From: Gluconobacter sp. P1C6_b
GTDB lineage: Bacteria; Pseudomonadota; Alphaproteobacteria; Acetobacterales; Acetobacteraceae
Assembly (NCBI RefSeq): GCF_018811945.1
Contig: NZ_JACRVU010000020.1
Span: forward strand, 1-51,180
DNA: 51,180 bases
Direction of reading: 5' to 3'
Part shown: positions 1-9,025 of the stretch, one piece after another
Position numbering within the stretch: the first letter of the stretch is position 1
How the letters are laid out: every line of letters begins with the position of its first letter
Position numbers and translations under genes: made by a program
The notes under the pieces: model-generated
The model's input: the letters and a program-made list of their open reading frames with translations, nothing else
Told to the model about the DNA's origin: nothing
Database searches by the model: none

Positions 1-1019
1 CCCGCTTCTCCTTCCCCGAGCCGCAGCCCCTGCCCCCGCCGATGCTGAGCCTGAACAATGTCAGCCTCGGCTATGACGGCCGCGTCGTGCTCAAGGGCCT
101 GAACCAGCGTCTGGACATGGAAGACCGGATCGCCCTGCTCGGTCAGAACGGCCGCGGCAAATCCACCTTCGCCAAATTGCTGGCCGGTCGGCTGGAGCCC
201 ATGTCGGGCACCTATACCCACTCACCCAAGCTGAAGATCGGCTATTTCGCCCAGCACCAGAGCGACGAACTCGTCCTGACCGACACGCCCATCGACCATA
301 TGAGCCGCGCCATGCCAGACGCGCTCCCCGCCGCCGTCCGCGCCCAGCTCGCCCGCTTCGGCCTCGACGAAAACCGTGCGGAAACAAAAGTCGGAGAGCT
401 CTCGGGGGGCGAAAAGGCCCGCCTGCTCCTCGCCCTGTCCACCCGCGAAGCCCCGCACCTGCTGATCCTCGACGAACCGACCAACCATCTCGATCTCGAT
501 GCCCGTGACGCCCTGATCCGTGCGCTGTCAGAATTCGAAGGCGCGGTTGTCCTCATCAGCCATGACAGCCATCTCGTGGAATCGGTCGCCGACCGCTTCT
601 GGCTGGTCGAAGACGGTACGATCGCCCCCTTCGAGGGCGACATGGCCGAATACCGCGCCTGGCTTCTCGAACGCGCCCGCAAAGCCCGTGCCGAAATGGC
701 CGAGCGCAACAAGGCCGCCACCCCATCAGAAAACAGCGGCTCTTCGTCGGCCCAGAAGCGTATCGACCGCAAGGAACAGACCCGTGCCCTCGCTCCCCTG
801 CGTCGCAAAATCCGTGACGCGGAGAGCAAAATGGCCCAGCTCACCGGCGAGAAGACGAAAATCGAGGCCAGACTCGCCGATCCGGCCCTCTATCAGGCTG
901 GCGATGCCGCGGAAGTAACGTCCCTGAACGTCCATCTCGCCGCACTCAACGCCACCCTCGAAACCGTTGAGGAAAGCTGGCTCGAGGCCCAGGCAGAGCT
1001 TGAGGAAGCCACCGGCTAA
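1..1019 (+). CDS. ABC-F family ATPase, C-terminal part (5' end outside window)
   Basis: This is the second nucleotide-binding domain and C-terminal tail of a soluble ABC-F protein (Uup/YheS type). Such proteins have two ABC domains, no membrane part, and usually act on ribosomes. Visible motifs are Walker A GQNGRGKST, signature LSGGEKARL, Walker B LLILDEPTNHLD and an H-loop ISHDSH, followed by a charged, probably coiled-coil tail. An ATG lies at position 42, but the frame is open to the window edge and reads a Pro-rich stretch (FPEPQPLPPP) typical of the linker between the two ABC domains. The first domain is therefore upstream, and the ATG is internal. Substrate specificity, or which ABC-F subfamily it is, cannot be decided from this half. 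Confidence 0.9.
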   Translation, partial: RFSFPEPQPLPPPMLSLNNVSLGYDGRVVLKGLNQRLDMEDRIALLGQNGRGKSTFAKLLAGRLEPMSGTYTHSPKLKIGYFAQHQSDELVLTDTPIDHMSRAMPDALPAAVRAQLARFGLDENRAETKVGELSGGEKARLLLALSTREAPHLLILDEPTNHLDLDARDALIRALSEFEGAVVLISHDSHLVESVADRFWLVEDGTIAPFEGDMAEYRAWLLERARKARAEMAERNKAATPSENSGSSSAQKRIDRKEQTRALAPLRRKIRDAESKMAQLTGEKTKIEARLADPALYQAGDAAEVTSLNVHLAALNATLETVEESWLEAQAELEEATG

Positions 1020-1034
1020 AGCCCTGAAATTTCC

Positions 1035-1063
1035 TTGACAGGAAACTCTTAACAAAAATGATT
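1035..1063 (+). promoter_or_regulatory. Weak candidate promoter for the Hint-domain gene
   Basis: A TTGACA hexamer at 1035-1040 is followed 17 bases later by ATGATT at 1058-1063, in an AT-rich patch that stands out from the GC-rich surroundings. The -35 is a perfect match to the sigma70 consensus and the -10 is poor. It lies about 200 bases before the preferred start of the next gene. The rest of the 240-base gap shows nothing I can name. Confidence 0.3.
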
Positions 1064-1259
1064 TGTTATTTGTTAACCACTATGGGAGATATAGGCTCTC
1101 CAGGGGGTTAACATCCTGTTTCGGTCCTGACCGGCAACAGCTGCAGGGTGTTCCTGACCTGTCACTACAATCAGGCACTCTTTCCAATCCGGCATGCGGA
1201 TCTCGGAATGGAAGGAACCTCCAGCTCTAAAAACCTGCCGTTATACAGGAACCCAGCAC

Positions 1260-3038
1260 ATGACCCGCGAATATCACGCTCCATCCGACTGCTATTACGG
1301 CCGCCCCTTCCATTCTCCCTCCTACGACGGGCACGGCTGCTCCTACCGTCCGCATCACGCCCAGTCTGCTTCCGGCCTGACCGTCAGCGGCTGTAACCGG
1401 GTCCTGTATGTCCTTGATGGCGATTCCATCACGAAGACATCCATTGTGAATGGTGGCACCGTCGTTGTCGGATATGGCGGGTCATCCAGCTACGCCACGA
1501 TCAGCCGTGACAGCCTTCAGGCCATCATCTCGGGCGGCACGTCCTCCCACACGACGGTCGGAAGCGGCGGCATCGAAGCCGTTTACACCAACGGCAGCAC
1601 GACGCAGACCGTCCTCAATGGTGGCGATCAGGTCGTGTTCGGCGGCACCGCTACCAACACGACAGTCGGCAAGGGCAGCACGCAGTACGTGCTGACAGGC
1701 CAGGCAAACGGCACGACCATTGGCGCCGGCGGTACGCTTGCCGTCTCGAGCTGGGGCACCGTCCGCAACGCCTCGGTTCTGAACGGTGGCACGCTGGTCG
1801 TGAATTTCGGCTCCGTTGTCCAGAACACGAAGCTCTACACGGGCAGCACGCTCGATCTGAACTTCCTGCGCTACAACAGCAGCACGACGGCCACGATCAG
1901 CAACGACTATCTTGTCATCACCAGCAACCACGGGAAGATTTCCTTCAAGCTGGCTGACAATTACAGCGGCTATGCAGGCCAGACCGTGACCCTGTCGCGC
2001 GACAGCGACGGCAGCACGCTCGTCCATCTCCAGGAAGTCTGCTTCCTTCCGGGCACCCTGATCGCCACGCCCGATGGCGAGCGCGCCGTTGAGACGTTCG
2101 AGATCGGCGACAGCGTCGTCACCCCGGACGGCGAGACCCGCACCCTGACCTGGGTTGGCCGCGCCCATGCCCGCGTCCGCGCCGGTCTCCCCGACGACCA
2201 GGCCGGCTATCCGGTCCGCATCCGCGCCAATGCGATCGCCGATGGCGTTCCTCATACCGACCTTCTGGTCACCGGCGAGCACTGCCTGTTCCTCGATGGC
2301 GGCTTCATTCCGGCCCGCATGCTGGTCAACGGCGCTTCCATCGTCTGGGATTACGCCATCACGTCCTACGACTACCTGCATGTCGAGACTGACGGCCATT
2401 CCGTCATTCTCGCCAACGGTCTGGCAACGGAATCGTATCTCGACACCGGCAACCGTCGCAGCTTCACGCAGACCGGCCGCGTCGTCGCCTTCGGTGGCCC
2501 CTCCGCAAGCTGGGAACACGATGCCGCTGCCGAACTGGTGACCGATCGCGCCCGCGTCGAGCCGGTCTGGACGGCCATCGCAGCCCGCAGCAACGTGACC
2601 GCCGCTCCCGCAGCGACGACCACGGATGCCGAACTGCGCCTGCAGCTGCCCTGCGGAACGCTGCTCGCTCCGAGCCGCATCGCCAGTGACCGGGCGGTCT
2701 TCAGCCTGCCGGACGGTGTCAGCGCTGTCCGCATCCTGTCCCGCACCAGCCGTCCCTGTGACGTGGTCGGACCGTTCCTCGACGACCGCCGCGATCTCGG
2801 CGTCCTGGTCGGTGACGTGACGCTGTTCGAAAGCACCTCTACCCGTCAGGTCACAACACACCTCACGACGGACGCCGATGGATGGCATGGCCATGAAGCC
2901 GCCCCCATGCGCTGGACGGCTGGCAACGCCATGCTCACCCTCGACACCATGACAGCAGCGGTCCTGACCCTGCAGATCGTGGCAGCAGGCCCCTACACCA
3001 TCGAAGACACCACCGCTCCGGTCGCCCTGCGCGCCTGA
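1260..3038 (+). CDS. Hint-domain surface-type protein with AIDA-like repeats
   Basis: This 592-residue protein has three parts. Residues about 60-195 are Gly/Thr/Val-rich imperfect repeats of about 20 residues with recurring NGGT and GSGG turns, as in AIDA-type autotransporter passenger domains, so a beta-solenoid is likely. Residues about 261-395 are a Hint (hedgehog/intein) domain: it opens with Cys261 in the block-A-like CFLPGTLIATPDGE and carries the TxxH motif T338-G-E-H341. A C-terminal domain of about 200 residues follows. The Hint domain ends around ILANGLATES and lacks the His-Asn pair used by splicing inteins, so N-S shift or cleavage is possible but splicing is not expected. No Sec signal peptide is visible. 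I chose the ATG at 1260 because AGGA precedes it; an in-frame ATG at 1194 has no ribosome binding site. Role inferred: extracellular or surface protein. Confidence 0.8.
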   Translation: MTREYHAPSDCYYGRPFHSPSYDGHGCSYRPHHAQSASGLTVSGCNRVLYVLDGDSITKTSIVNGGTVVVGYGGSSSYATISRDSLQAIISGGTSSHTTVGSGGIEAVYTNGSTTQTVLNGGDQVVFGGTATNTTVGKGSTQYVLTGQANGTTIGAGGTLAVSSWGTVRNASVLNGGTLVVNFGSVVQNTKLYTGSTLDLNFLRYNSSTTATISNDYLVITSNHGKISFKLADNYSGYAGQTVTLSRDSDGSTLVHLQEVCFLPGTLIATPDGERAVETFEIGDSVVTPDGETRTLTWVGRAHARVRAGLPDDQAGYPVRIRANAIADGVPHTDLLVTGEHCLFLDGGFIPARMLVNGASIVWDYAITSYDYLHVETDGHSVILANGLATESYLDTGNRRSFTQTGRVVAFGGPSASWEHDAAAELVTDRARVEPVWTAIAARSNVTAAPAATTTDAELRLQLPCGTLLAPSRIASDRAVFSLPDGVSAVRILSRTSRPCDVVGPFLDDRRDLGVLVGDVTLFESTSTRQVTTHLTTDADGWHGHEAAPMRWTAGNAMLTLDTMTAAVLTLQIVAAGPYTIEDTTAPVALRA

Positions 3039-3113
3039 GACCCGTTCGGGCTCCGGGCATTCCGTCCGATCCCGGCCAGTGTCGGCGGCACGCATGCGAG
3101 CGTGTCGGCAAAA

Positions 3114-3138
3114 GAAGGGGGGCCATTGACCCCCCTTC
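3114..3138. terminator. Hairpin after the Hint-domain gene
   Basis: A perfect 9-bp stem (GAAGGGGGG with CCCCCCTTC) encloses a 7-base loop. No T run follows on the plus strand, so as a rho-independent terminator for the Hint gene it is only partial. It may instead slow or fold the transcript between the two genes. Confidence 0.45.
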
Positions 3139-3189
3139 CCTCTGCCCATAAGCCAGTCGACAACGACTGACCAAGGACAGACCTTCCCC

Positions 3190-4335
3190 ATGCCCATCTC
3201 TTTTTCCGATCCGGCAGAACGCAGCGAGACAGAGCCTCGCGCGCGGGAACTGTCCAGAATCGCCGGTCTGCTGCGCATCGCGCTGACCCTCACACTGGGC
3301 CTGCTGGCGATCTGGCTGATCGGCGATGTCCTGGCCGTGATCTTCGCCTCCGCCCTCGTGGCGATCGTCCTGCACGGGCTTGCGCGCATGCTCCGGCGTC
3401 ACGTTTCCGTCATCCCGTATCAGGGAGCGGTCGCCCTGGTCACTGTCGTGATCCTCGTGGCCCTGTTCGGTCTGGGCTGGTACAGCGGGCCGGCCATCAG
3501 CGACCAGTTCATCCGCCTCAAACAGGCCCTCATCACCCAGTCCGGTGAACTGCGCGCCCATCTCTCCGGCTCAACGTTGGGCCAGATGGTCCTCGATCAC
3601 CTGCCCTCGTCGCTCGGCGGCAATGCTGCGGGCACCGCGAGCCTCGGCTCGCTGGGTTCAGGCCTCGCAGGTTCGGTCACGGGACTGCTCAGCTCCGTGT
3701 TTGGCATCCTCGGAACCCTTCTGGTGGTCCTGATCGCCGGGCTGTATTTCGCACTGAGCCCGGCCGTCTATATTGACGGCATGCTGCGCCTCGTCCCCAC
3801 GCAGCACCGTCCCGCTGCACGGGAACTGATGCTGACCGCCGGCTCCACCCTCTGGGCCTGGACCGCCGGACAGGCGCTGGACATGCTGGTAGTCGGGATG
3901 CTGTCGGGGATCGGTCTTTCGCTGATCGGGATCCCTCTGGCCCTGGCGCTTGGCGTCGTGGCGGGCCTGTGCAACTTCATTCCCTATATCGGCGCCATTC
4001 TCGGCGCAGTCCCCGCCGTCCTGCTGGGACTATCCCTCGGCACCCACGAAGCCCTGTTCGTCGGCATCCTGTACTGCGTGATCCAGTTCTTCGAAGGTAA
4101 TGTCCTCGCCCCGCTGATCCAGCGCCGCGCGGTTCACATGCCGCCCGCCCTCGCCATCCTCTCGCAGACGGTCTTCGGCTCCATCCTCGGCGCGCCCGGC
4201 CTGATTCTGGCGTCCCCCATCACGGCCGCACTGCTGGCCATGGGCGACAAGGCCACGGCCCCGCTGGAAGACGAAAACCAGACCCGCCGCGCCGTCGGCG
4301 AAGTCACGGAACAGGAAGAAAAACAGCAGAAGTAA
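3190..4335 (+). CDS. AI-2E/PerM family membrane transporter
   Basis: This 381-residue polytopic membrane protein of the AI-2E transporter family (formerly DUF20/UPF0118, PerM/YdiK-like) has hydrophobic segments near residues 27-62, 77-100, 155-185 and several after 215. The conserved C-terminal region includes a GLCNFIPYIGAILGAVPA stretch, the family hallmark. Members are inner-membrane proteins; some export autoinducer-2, others act as sodium/proton antiporters, and the substrate here cannot be told. AAGGA lies upstream of the ATG. The tail is charged and rich in Glu, Gln and Lys. The gene stands alone and ends in a strong bidirectional terminator. Confidence 0.88.
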   Translation: MPISFSDPAERSETEPRARELSRIAGLLRIALTLTLGLLAIWLIGDVLAVIFASALVAIVLHGLARMLRRHVSVIPYQGAVALVTVVILVALFGLGWYSGPAISDQFIRLKQALITQSGELRAHLSGSTLGQMVLDHLPSSLGGNAAGTASLGSLGSGLAGSVTGLLSSVFGILGTLLVVLIAGLYFALSPAVYIDGMLRLVPTQHRPAARELMLTAGSTLWAWTAGQALDMLVVGMLSGIGLSLIGIPLALALGVVAGLCNFIPYIGAILGAVPAVLLGLSLGTHEALFVGILYCVIQFFEGNVLAPLIQRRAVHMPPALAILSQTVFGSILGAPGLILASPITAALLAMGDKATAPLEDENQTRRAVGEVTEQEEKQQK

Positions 4336-4366
4336 ATCCGCCCCAACAAGCCACCCGCTACAGAAC

Positions 4367-4406
4367 AAAAAAAGACCGGCACTCCTTGAGGAGGCCGGTC
4401 TTTTTT
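4367..4406. terminator. Bidirectional rho-independent terminator
   Basis: GACCGGC (4374-4380) pairs with GCCGGTC (4394-4400), with a CTCC/GGAG inner stem. A run of A's lies on the left and T's on the right. It serves the plus-strand AI-2E gene and the convergent minus-strand sugar cassette. Confidence 0.9.
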
Positions 4407-4432
4407 ATGTCATCGGAACCCGGAGCCGTCTT

Positions 4433-4858
4433 TTATTTCGCGGGTTGGGCGCCATCAGGCTGAAGCGCCATGACCTGCGCATCCGGAAAGGCATTCATCC
4501 GGTAAGGGCCATTCTTTTCAAGCTGAACGCCGATAATGTCGTCCTGCTTCTTGTGCTTCCAGATGGACACGATCACCGGCTGCCCCTGCGCCGTCGTCAT
4601 TTCCAGAATGACCTGCCCCGGTGCAGGCGGACGCTCACCCGACGGTCCCCACGCCGTTTCGTGCGACTGCAGCCACAGATTGACCTTCTGAACCTCGTCC
4701 GCCGTGAGTTCACGACTGACAGGAGCGCTCAGTTGCCCCGCCGTCACCTCCGGAAATTTCCAGGCATGCAGCAGCGGCCAGGTCACGAACCAGATGATGC
4801 CCACCGGAATGAGGACAAGGGCCGCAAAAACCAGCAGAAGTTTCTGTTCGCGTCTCAC
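4433..4858 (-). CDS. Small membrane-anchored protein of unknown function
   Basis: This 141-residue protein has one N-terminal transmembrane helix (about residues 7-28) after a short basic start (MRREQK), so it is probably anchored in the inner membrane with the rest in the periplasm. The soluble part holds a short beta-rich domain (VILEMTT, VIVSIWKHK) and a Pro/Ala tail. I recognise no family. Its ATG overlaps the stop of the upstream aminotransferase gene by 4 bases (ATGA), so it is translationally coupled to the sugar cassette. A role in surface-polysaccharide assembly is inferred from position alone. Confidence 0.75.
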   Translation of the reverse strand: MRREQKLLLVFAALVLIPVGIIWFVTWPLLHAWKFPEVTAGQLSAPVSRELTADEVQKVNLWLQSHETAWGPSGERPPAPGQVILEMTTAQGQPVIVSIWKHKKQDDIIGVQLEKNGPYRMNAFPDAQVMALQPDGAQPAK

Positions 4859-5997
4859 GCCTGTTCTCCTGCCCAGCGATTGAGGGCTTCTGTGATGTAA
4901 CGGACGTCATCGTCCGTCAGTTCGGGATGAATGGGAAGGGCCAGAACCCGCGCACCGAGCCCTTCGGCCACCGGCAACACGGCCCCATCGTGATGTGGCG
5001 CATAAGCCGGCTGACGATGGAGCGGCTTGGGATAATAAATGGCCGTCGGAACGCCGGCATCCTTCAGGAACGCCTGAAGCGAATTCCGCCTGCCCGCATC
5101 GGGCAACAGGATCGTATAGATCGCCCAGGCGCTCTCGCTGTCGGCAACGCGAACAGGTGAAACAATACCTTCCGGCATGGCAGCATCATAGGCCGAAGCA
5201 ATCGCATCCCGACGCTTCAGCTCGTCCCCGAACACGTCGAGCTTCGCCAGAAGCACGGCGGCCTGAAGCGTATCCAGACGCCCGTTGATGCCGATCCGCT
5301 CGACCTCATAGCGCGTGCGGCCTTCCCCATGCGTGCGCAGGGAATGATACAGCGCCGCCAGAGCGTCATCATCCGTCAGGATTGCGCCACCGTCCCCATA
5401 GCCGCCCAGCGGCTTGGACGGGAAGAAGGACAGCGTCGTCGCCTTCGCCTCATGCCCCAGACGACGACCATGATACGTCGCGCCAAAAGACTGTGCGCAA
5501 TCGGCCACCAGCGTCAGATCTTCCTGCACCGCCCAGGCCTTCAACTCGTCCCAGGGTGCGGGCTGACCAAACAGATCCACCCCGATCACGACCCGAGGCT
5601 CCATCTCCCCGGCCTGACGCACGTCCTCAAGCCGCTCCTTCAGAGACTCAAGACTGATCTGAAACGTCTGCGGGTCCACATCCACGAAAACCGGCGTGCC
5701 GCCCAGAAGCAGAACAACTTCCGCCGTTGCCGTATAGGTAAAGGCCGGCAGAAACACCGCGTCTCCCGGCCCGATCTCCTCGCCCATCAGCACCATCAGC
5801 AGCGCGTCCGTCCCGGACGACACGCCGATCGCATGTTTCGCACCGCCGAACTCCGCCAGACGCTGCTCCAGTTCCTGCACTTCGGGGCCAAGCACGAAAC
5901 GGCAATGCGCCATGACGGCGTCCACACGTTTCTGAATGCTGCCCTTCAGCCGCGCCTGCTGGGCGGGAAGGTCGAGAAAAGCAATCTGCCTTGTCAT
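4855..5997 (-). CDS. DegT/DnrJ/EryC1/StrS sugar aminotransferase
   Basis: A 380-residue PLP-dependent (fold type I) aminotransferase of the family that aminates keto-sugars bound to nucleotides. The family pattern is clear: SSGTDAL near residue 60, the PAFTYTATAE segment, VADCAQSFGA around 164-173, and FFPSKPLGGYGDGG with the PLP-binding Lys195. Length is normal for the family. Its start overlaps the stop of the upstream dehydratase by 4 bases. A WbpM-type dehydratase product (a 4-keto-6-deoxy-HexNAc) would be a natural substrate, giving a 4-amino-4,6-dideoxy sugar; this pairing is inferred. No sugar acetyltransferase is seen next to it. Confidence 0.92.
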   Translation of the reverse strand: MTRQIAFLDLPAQQARLKGSIQKRVDAVMAHCRFVLGPEVQELEQRLAEFGGAKHAIGVSSGTDALLMVLMGEEIGPGDAVFLPAFTYTATAEVVLLLGGTPVFVDVDPQTFQISLESLKERLEDVRQAGEMEPRVVIGVDLFGQPAPWDELKAWAVQEDLTLVADCAQSFGATYHGRRLGHEAKATTLSFFPSKPLGGYGDGGAILTDDDALAALYHSLRTHGEGRTRYEVERIGINGRLDTLQAAVLLAKLDVFGDELKRRDAIASAYDAAMPEGIVSPVRVADSESAWAIYTILLPDAGRRNSLQAFLKDAGVPTAIYYPKPLHRQPAYAPHHDGAVLPVAEGLGARVLALPIHPELTDDDVRYITEALNRWAGEQA

Positions 5998-7994
5998 GGC
6001 GCTATCATCTCCGGATCGGGATGGGACATCGCAACCGGCATTCCACCGTCGCGGTTATGAAGGAATTCAGGCACCAGCCTGTACAGGATGCTCATGATGG
6101 CCCCCAGATCACTCGCGTGACAGGCCGCCTCCAGCTCATCCATCGCGGCCGCCGCCACCTTGAAATCGACCGTACGCGGAGATGCCATCCGTAGTCCCGG
6201 CGCATCGGTCGGGACCGGCGCTTCACGGCCGTGGAACAGTTCCTCGAACAGCTTTTCGCCAGGGCGCAGTCCGGTAAAGCGGATCTCGATATCGGTCTCC
6301 GGCCGCAACCCTGCCAGACGGATCATCTGGAACGCCAGATCCATGATCCGCACCGGATCACCCATATCGAGGACGAAAATACCGCCCTGCCTGAGACGCA
6401 GATCCGTCGCATCGTTCTGCGCACGCTCATGCGTACCGCGCACGGCCGCCTGCAACACCAGCCCCACGGCCTCGGGCACCGTCATGAAGTAGCGCGTCAT
6501 GTCCGGATGCGTGACCGTCAGCGGCCCGCCATGCTCAAGCTGCCGCCGGAACAGCGGCACGACCGATCCCGTAGAGCCCAGTACATTGCCAAACCGTACG
6601 GTCACACAGCGCATACTGCCCTGCCCGGCCCGCGCCCGCATGTCGAGCGCCTGCCCGTACACTTCGGCACAACGCTTGCTCGCTCCCATCAGGCTGGACG
6701 GATTGACCGCCTTGTCCGTGGAAATCATCACCATCGCCTGCGCACCGGCCCGCTCGGCCTCATCCGCGACGATCCGCGTGCCGATCACATTGGTCAGCAC
6801 ACCTTCGACCGGATTGTCTTCTACGATCGGGACGTGCTTGAGCGCCGCTGCATGAAAGACGAGATGCGGCCGGTACATTCCGAACACTTCAGCAATACGT
6901 CGCCGGTCGCGCACATCCGCGATGATCTGCTGGCGCTTCACGTCTGCAAAACGCTCGGAAATATCCAGGTTGATCTGCCACAGCGCATATTCGCTGCTCT
7001 CGATCAGCAGCAGCATGGCTGGCTGGAAAGACGCGATCTGCCGCGCCAGTTCCGAACCGATACTCCCGCCGGCCCCCGTCACGGCAATGACGCGCCCGCA
7101 GATCAGCCGCGCCATCCCCTGCGAATCGAGCGCCACCGGCGGCCGGTTCAGCAGATCCTCGATCGCGATCGGTCGAAGCTCCACTCGGTCCGCCGGCTGT
7201 AATGCCGTAAGCGACGGTGTGCGCTGCACGTCGATGTCATAGACCCGCGCAGCTTCGAGGATCTGGGCCAGCTCCCGGCCCTTGATTTCCCCCGCCGTAA
7301 TGACGAGCGCATCCGGCAGTTTCCCCGCAGCGAAAAGCCGCTCCAGAATGGCTGGCGTTTCGCTGATCGTCCCCAGGATCGGGCAGTCATGAATGCGCCG
7401 TCCGGCCTGCTGCGCTCCACCGGTCAGCAGCCCCACCACACGACGGTTGTTTCCGCTGTCACGCTCCATCGCCCGGATGAACAGATCGGCTTCATGATCC
7501 GCTCCGAGCAGCAGAATGCGCTCGCCGTCCAGAGCCAGACTTCTGCGACGCGCCGCCAGACGCCACATCATGCGGATGGCCCCCAGAAACACGAGCAGGA
7601 CCAGCGCATGAATGATGGGAAAAGTCGGCGTCGGCAGCGGATAACCCGCCACATGCAGCAGTTCCGCGAACAGCAGCGCGCTCAGAACCGACGCACAGGC
7701 GATATTGAACAGGTCCGCCACACCCGAAAACCGCCAGTACTGCTGCGGAATACGGAACGGCAGCCCCCCCACCAGCAGCGTGATCCCGCCCCCGGCAATG
7801 AACCACAGCGGATGAAGCCATCCCCCTGCCGGATCAGCCAGCCAGCGCGCCACCGGCGCCGCAGCCGCGGACACGACTCCATCCAGCACCACATTGAGAG
7901 CGATGCGCCGCGCCGGCATCGAAGAGCGCGGGGCCGGGCCTGAAGGGGGCATTGAGGCCTGGGATGTGGGCCCTGTAGGATGAACGGATGTCAC
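5994..7994 (-). CDS. WbpM/CapD-like UDP-sugar 4,6-dehydratase, membrane-bound
   Basis: A polysaccharide-biosynthesis nucleotide-sugar dehydratase/epimerase of about 666 residues, the size of Pseudomonas WbpM. The N-terminal third has several transmembrane helices and a first nucleotide-binding-like fold (ERILLLGADHEA). The C-terminal half is an extended SDR domain with VTGAGGSIGSELARQI for NAD(P), then STDKAVNP and MGASKR as in WbpM/FlaA1/CapD. The expected reaction is conversion of UDP-GlcNAc to a 4-keto-6-deoxy intermediate. The frame is open for 264 bases further upstream, into the divergent gene. I prefer the GTG at 7994 (AAGGGG just upstream, and correct length); an ATG at 7952 is the alternative. 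First gene of the minus-strand sugar operon. Confidence 0.9.
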   Translation of the reverse strand: MTSVHPTGPTSQASMPPSGPAPRSSMPARRIALNVVLDGVVSAAAAPVARWLADPAGGWLHPLWFIAGGGITLLVGGLPFRIPQQYWRFSGVADLFNIACASVLSALLFAELLHVAGYPLPTPTFPIIHALVLLVFLGAIRMMWRLAARRRSLALDGERILLLGADHEADLFIRAMERDSGNNRRVVGLLTGGAQQAGRRIHDCPILGTISETPAILERLFAAGKLPDALVITAGEIKGRELAQILEAARVYDIDVQRTPSLTALQPADRVELRPIAIEDLLNRPPVALDSQGMARLICGRVIAVTGAGGSIGSELARQIASFQPAMLLLIESSEYALWQINLDISERFADVKRQQIIADVRDRRRIAEVFGMYRPHLVFHAAALKHVPIVEDNPVEGVLTNVIGTRIVADEAERAGAQAMVMISTDKAVNPSSLMGASKRCAEVYGQALDMRARAGQGSMRCVTVRFGNVLGSTGSVVPLFRRQLEHGGPLTVTHPDMTRYFMTVPEAVGLVLQAAVRGTHERAQNDATDLRLRQGGIFVLDMGDPVRIMDLAFQMIRLAGLRPETDIEIRFTGLRPGEKLFEELFHGREAPVPTDAPGLRMASPRTVDFKVAAAAMDELEAACHASDLGAIMSILYRLVPEFLHNRDGGMPVAMSHPDPEMIAP

Positions 7995-8039
7995 GCGCCC
8001 CTTATAGCGCCAAAAGCCTCCCTCCCATAAAGTCGTCCC

Positions 8040-9011
8040 ATGCCCTTTTCTTTCCAGAACCTGACCAGCGGCGTCACGCTCGCCTGCATCGCCGCCGTTG
8101 TCCTGTGCAATCTCCTGATCCTGCTCATGATCCGCGCGGGCGTTCTGGACCATCCCGTCGCCCGCAGTTCCCATACCCGCCCGACGCCCAAAGGCGGCGG
8201 GATCGGCATCGTCGGCGCCTTCATCCTCTGCCTGCCACCTGCCCTGTACGAGGCCCATGCGTCGACGCGCATCGTCCCTGCCATCACAGGGCTTCTGGTC
8301 GGCATGATCCTGCTCGGCACGGTCTCATGGCTCGATGACGTCCGCCCTTTCCCTGCGCGATATAAACTCGCGGCTCAGTTCGTTGCGGCAATCGCCGCGG
8401 CCATCGGAACAGGCGCAACCCTGCCCGAACTGATCCCTTTCGTGCTCGCAGCCGTCTTCATCACAAACGCCCTCAATTTCATCGACGGCATCAACGGACT
8501 GGCCTCGGGCGTCATGGCAATTTCCGCTCTGGTTCTCGCCAGCACGGGCCTCATGCCCGTCGCCTTTGTCCTGCTCGCCGTCTGCCTGCTGAGCTTCCTG
8601 CCCTATAATTTTCCGAAAGCCCGGATCTTCATGGGCGATGTAGGCAGCCAGCCAATCGGCCTCGCCATCGCCTGGGGCGGCATGACCGGCTTCGGCACAG
8701 GCAGCGCGGTGCTCGTCATCGCCCTGCTCTCAGGCGTGCTGTGGGATGTGACCTTCACGCTCGCACGCCGGGCGCGCGCCGGTGACAGGCTCGCACAGGC
8801 CCATCGTGGCCATCTGTATCAGCTGGCCGTCCGCTCAGGACTATCCGTCCCGCTCGTCACGTTCATCTATTGGGGATTTGCCCTCTGGGGCGCTGTAGCT
8901 TTCGCCACAGGTCAGATCATCACGATGGTTCTGATGATCGTTCTGCCACAGCTGCTGTGGACAGGGTATGTCTGCACGCGGGCCAAAACCCGCGTGCAGG
9001 ACCGCTGGTAA
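8040..9011 (+). CDS. WecA/WbpL-like lipid-carrier sugar-phosphate transferase (glycosyltransferase 4 family)
   Basis: This 323-residue polytopic membrane protein belongs to the MraY/WecA superfamily, which moves a HexNAc-1-phosphate from a UDP sugar onto undecaprenyl phosphate to start a glycan. Superfamily motifs are present: HTRPTPKGGG in the first cytoplasmic loop, the Asp-Asp pair in SWLDDVRPFPARYK, NFIDGINGLASG, FMGDVGSQPIG, and a His-containing loop AQAHRGHLYQ. About 10-11 hydrophobic segments can be counted. It starts 46 bases from the divergent WbpM-like gene. As WbpL and WbpM act together in Pseudomonas, this protein probably loads the sugar made by the neighbouring cassette; that link is inferred. 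Confidence 0.9.
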   Translation: MPFSFQNLTSGVTLACIAAVVLCNLLILLMIRAGVLDHPVARSSHTRPTPKGGGIGIVGAFILCLPPALYEAHASTRIVPAITGLLVGMILLGTVSWLDDVRPFPARYKLAAQFVAAIAAAIGTGATLPELIPFVLAAVFITNALNFIDGINGLASGVMAISALVLASTGLMPVAFVLLAVCLLSFLPYNFPKARIFMGDVGSQPIGLAIAWGGMTGFGTGSAVLVIALLSGVLWDVTFTLARRARAGDRLAQAHRGHLYQLAVRSGLSVPLVTFIYWGFALWGAVAFATGQIITMVLMIVLPQLLWTGYVCTRAKTRVQDRW

Positions 9012-9025
9012 CCCAGCGGGTCAAC

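Noticed and set aside
1482-3389. A 635-codon open frame on the minus strand opposite the Hint gene
   Set aside because: It is antisense to a clear protein, low in recognisable motifs, rich in Arg/Gly/Ala, and an effect of GC-rich codon bias.
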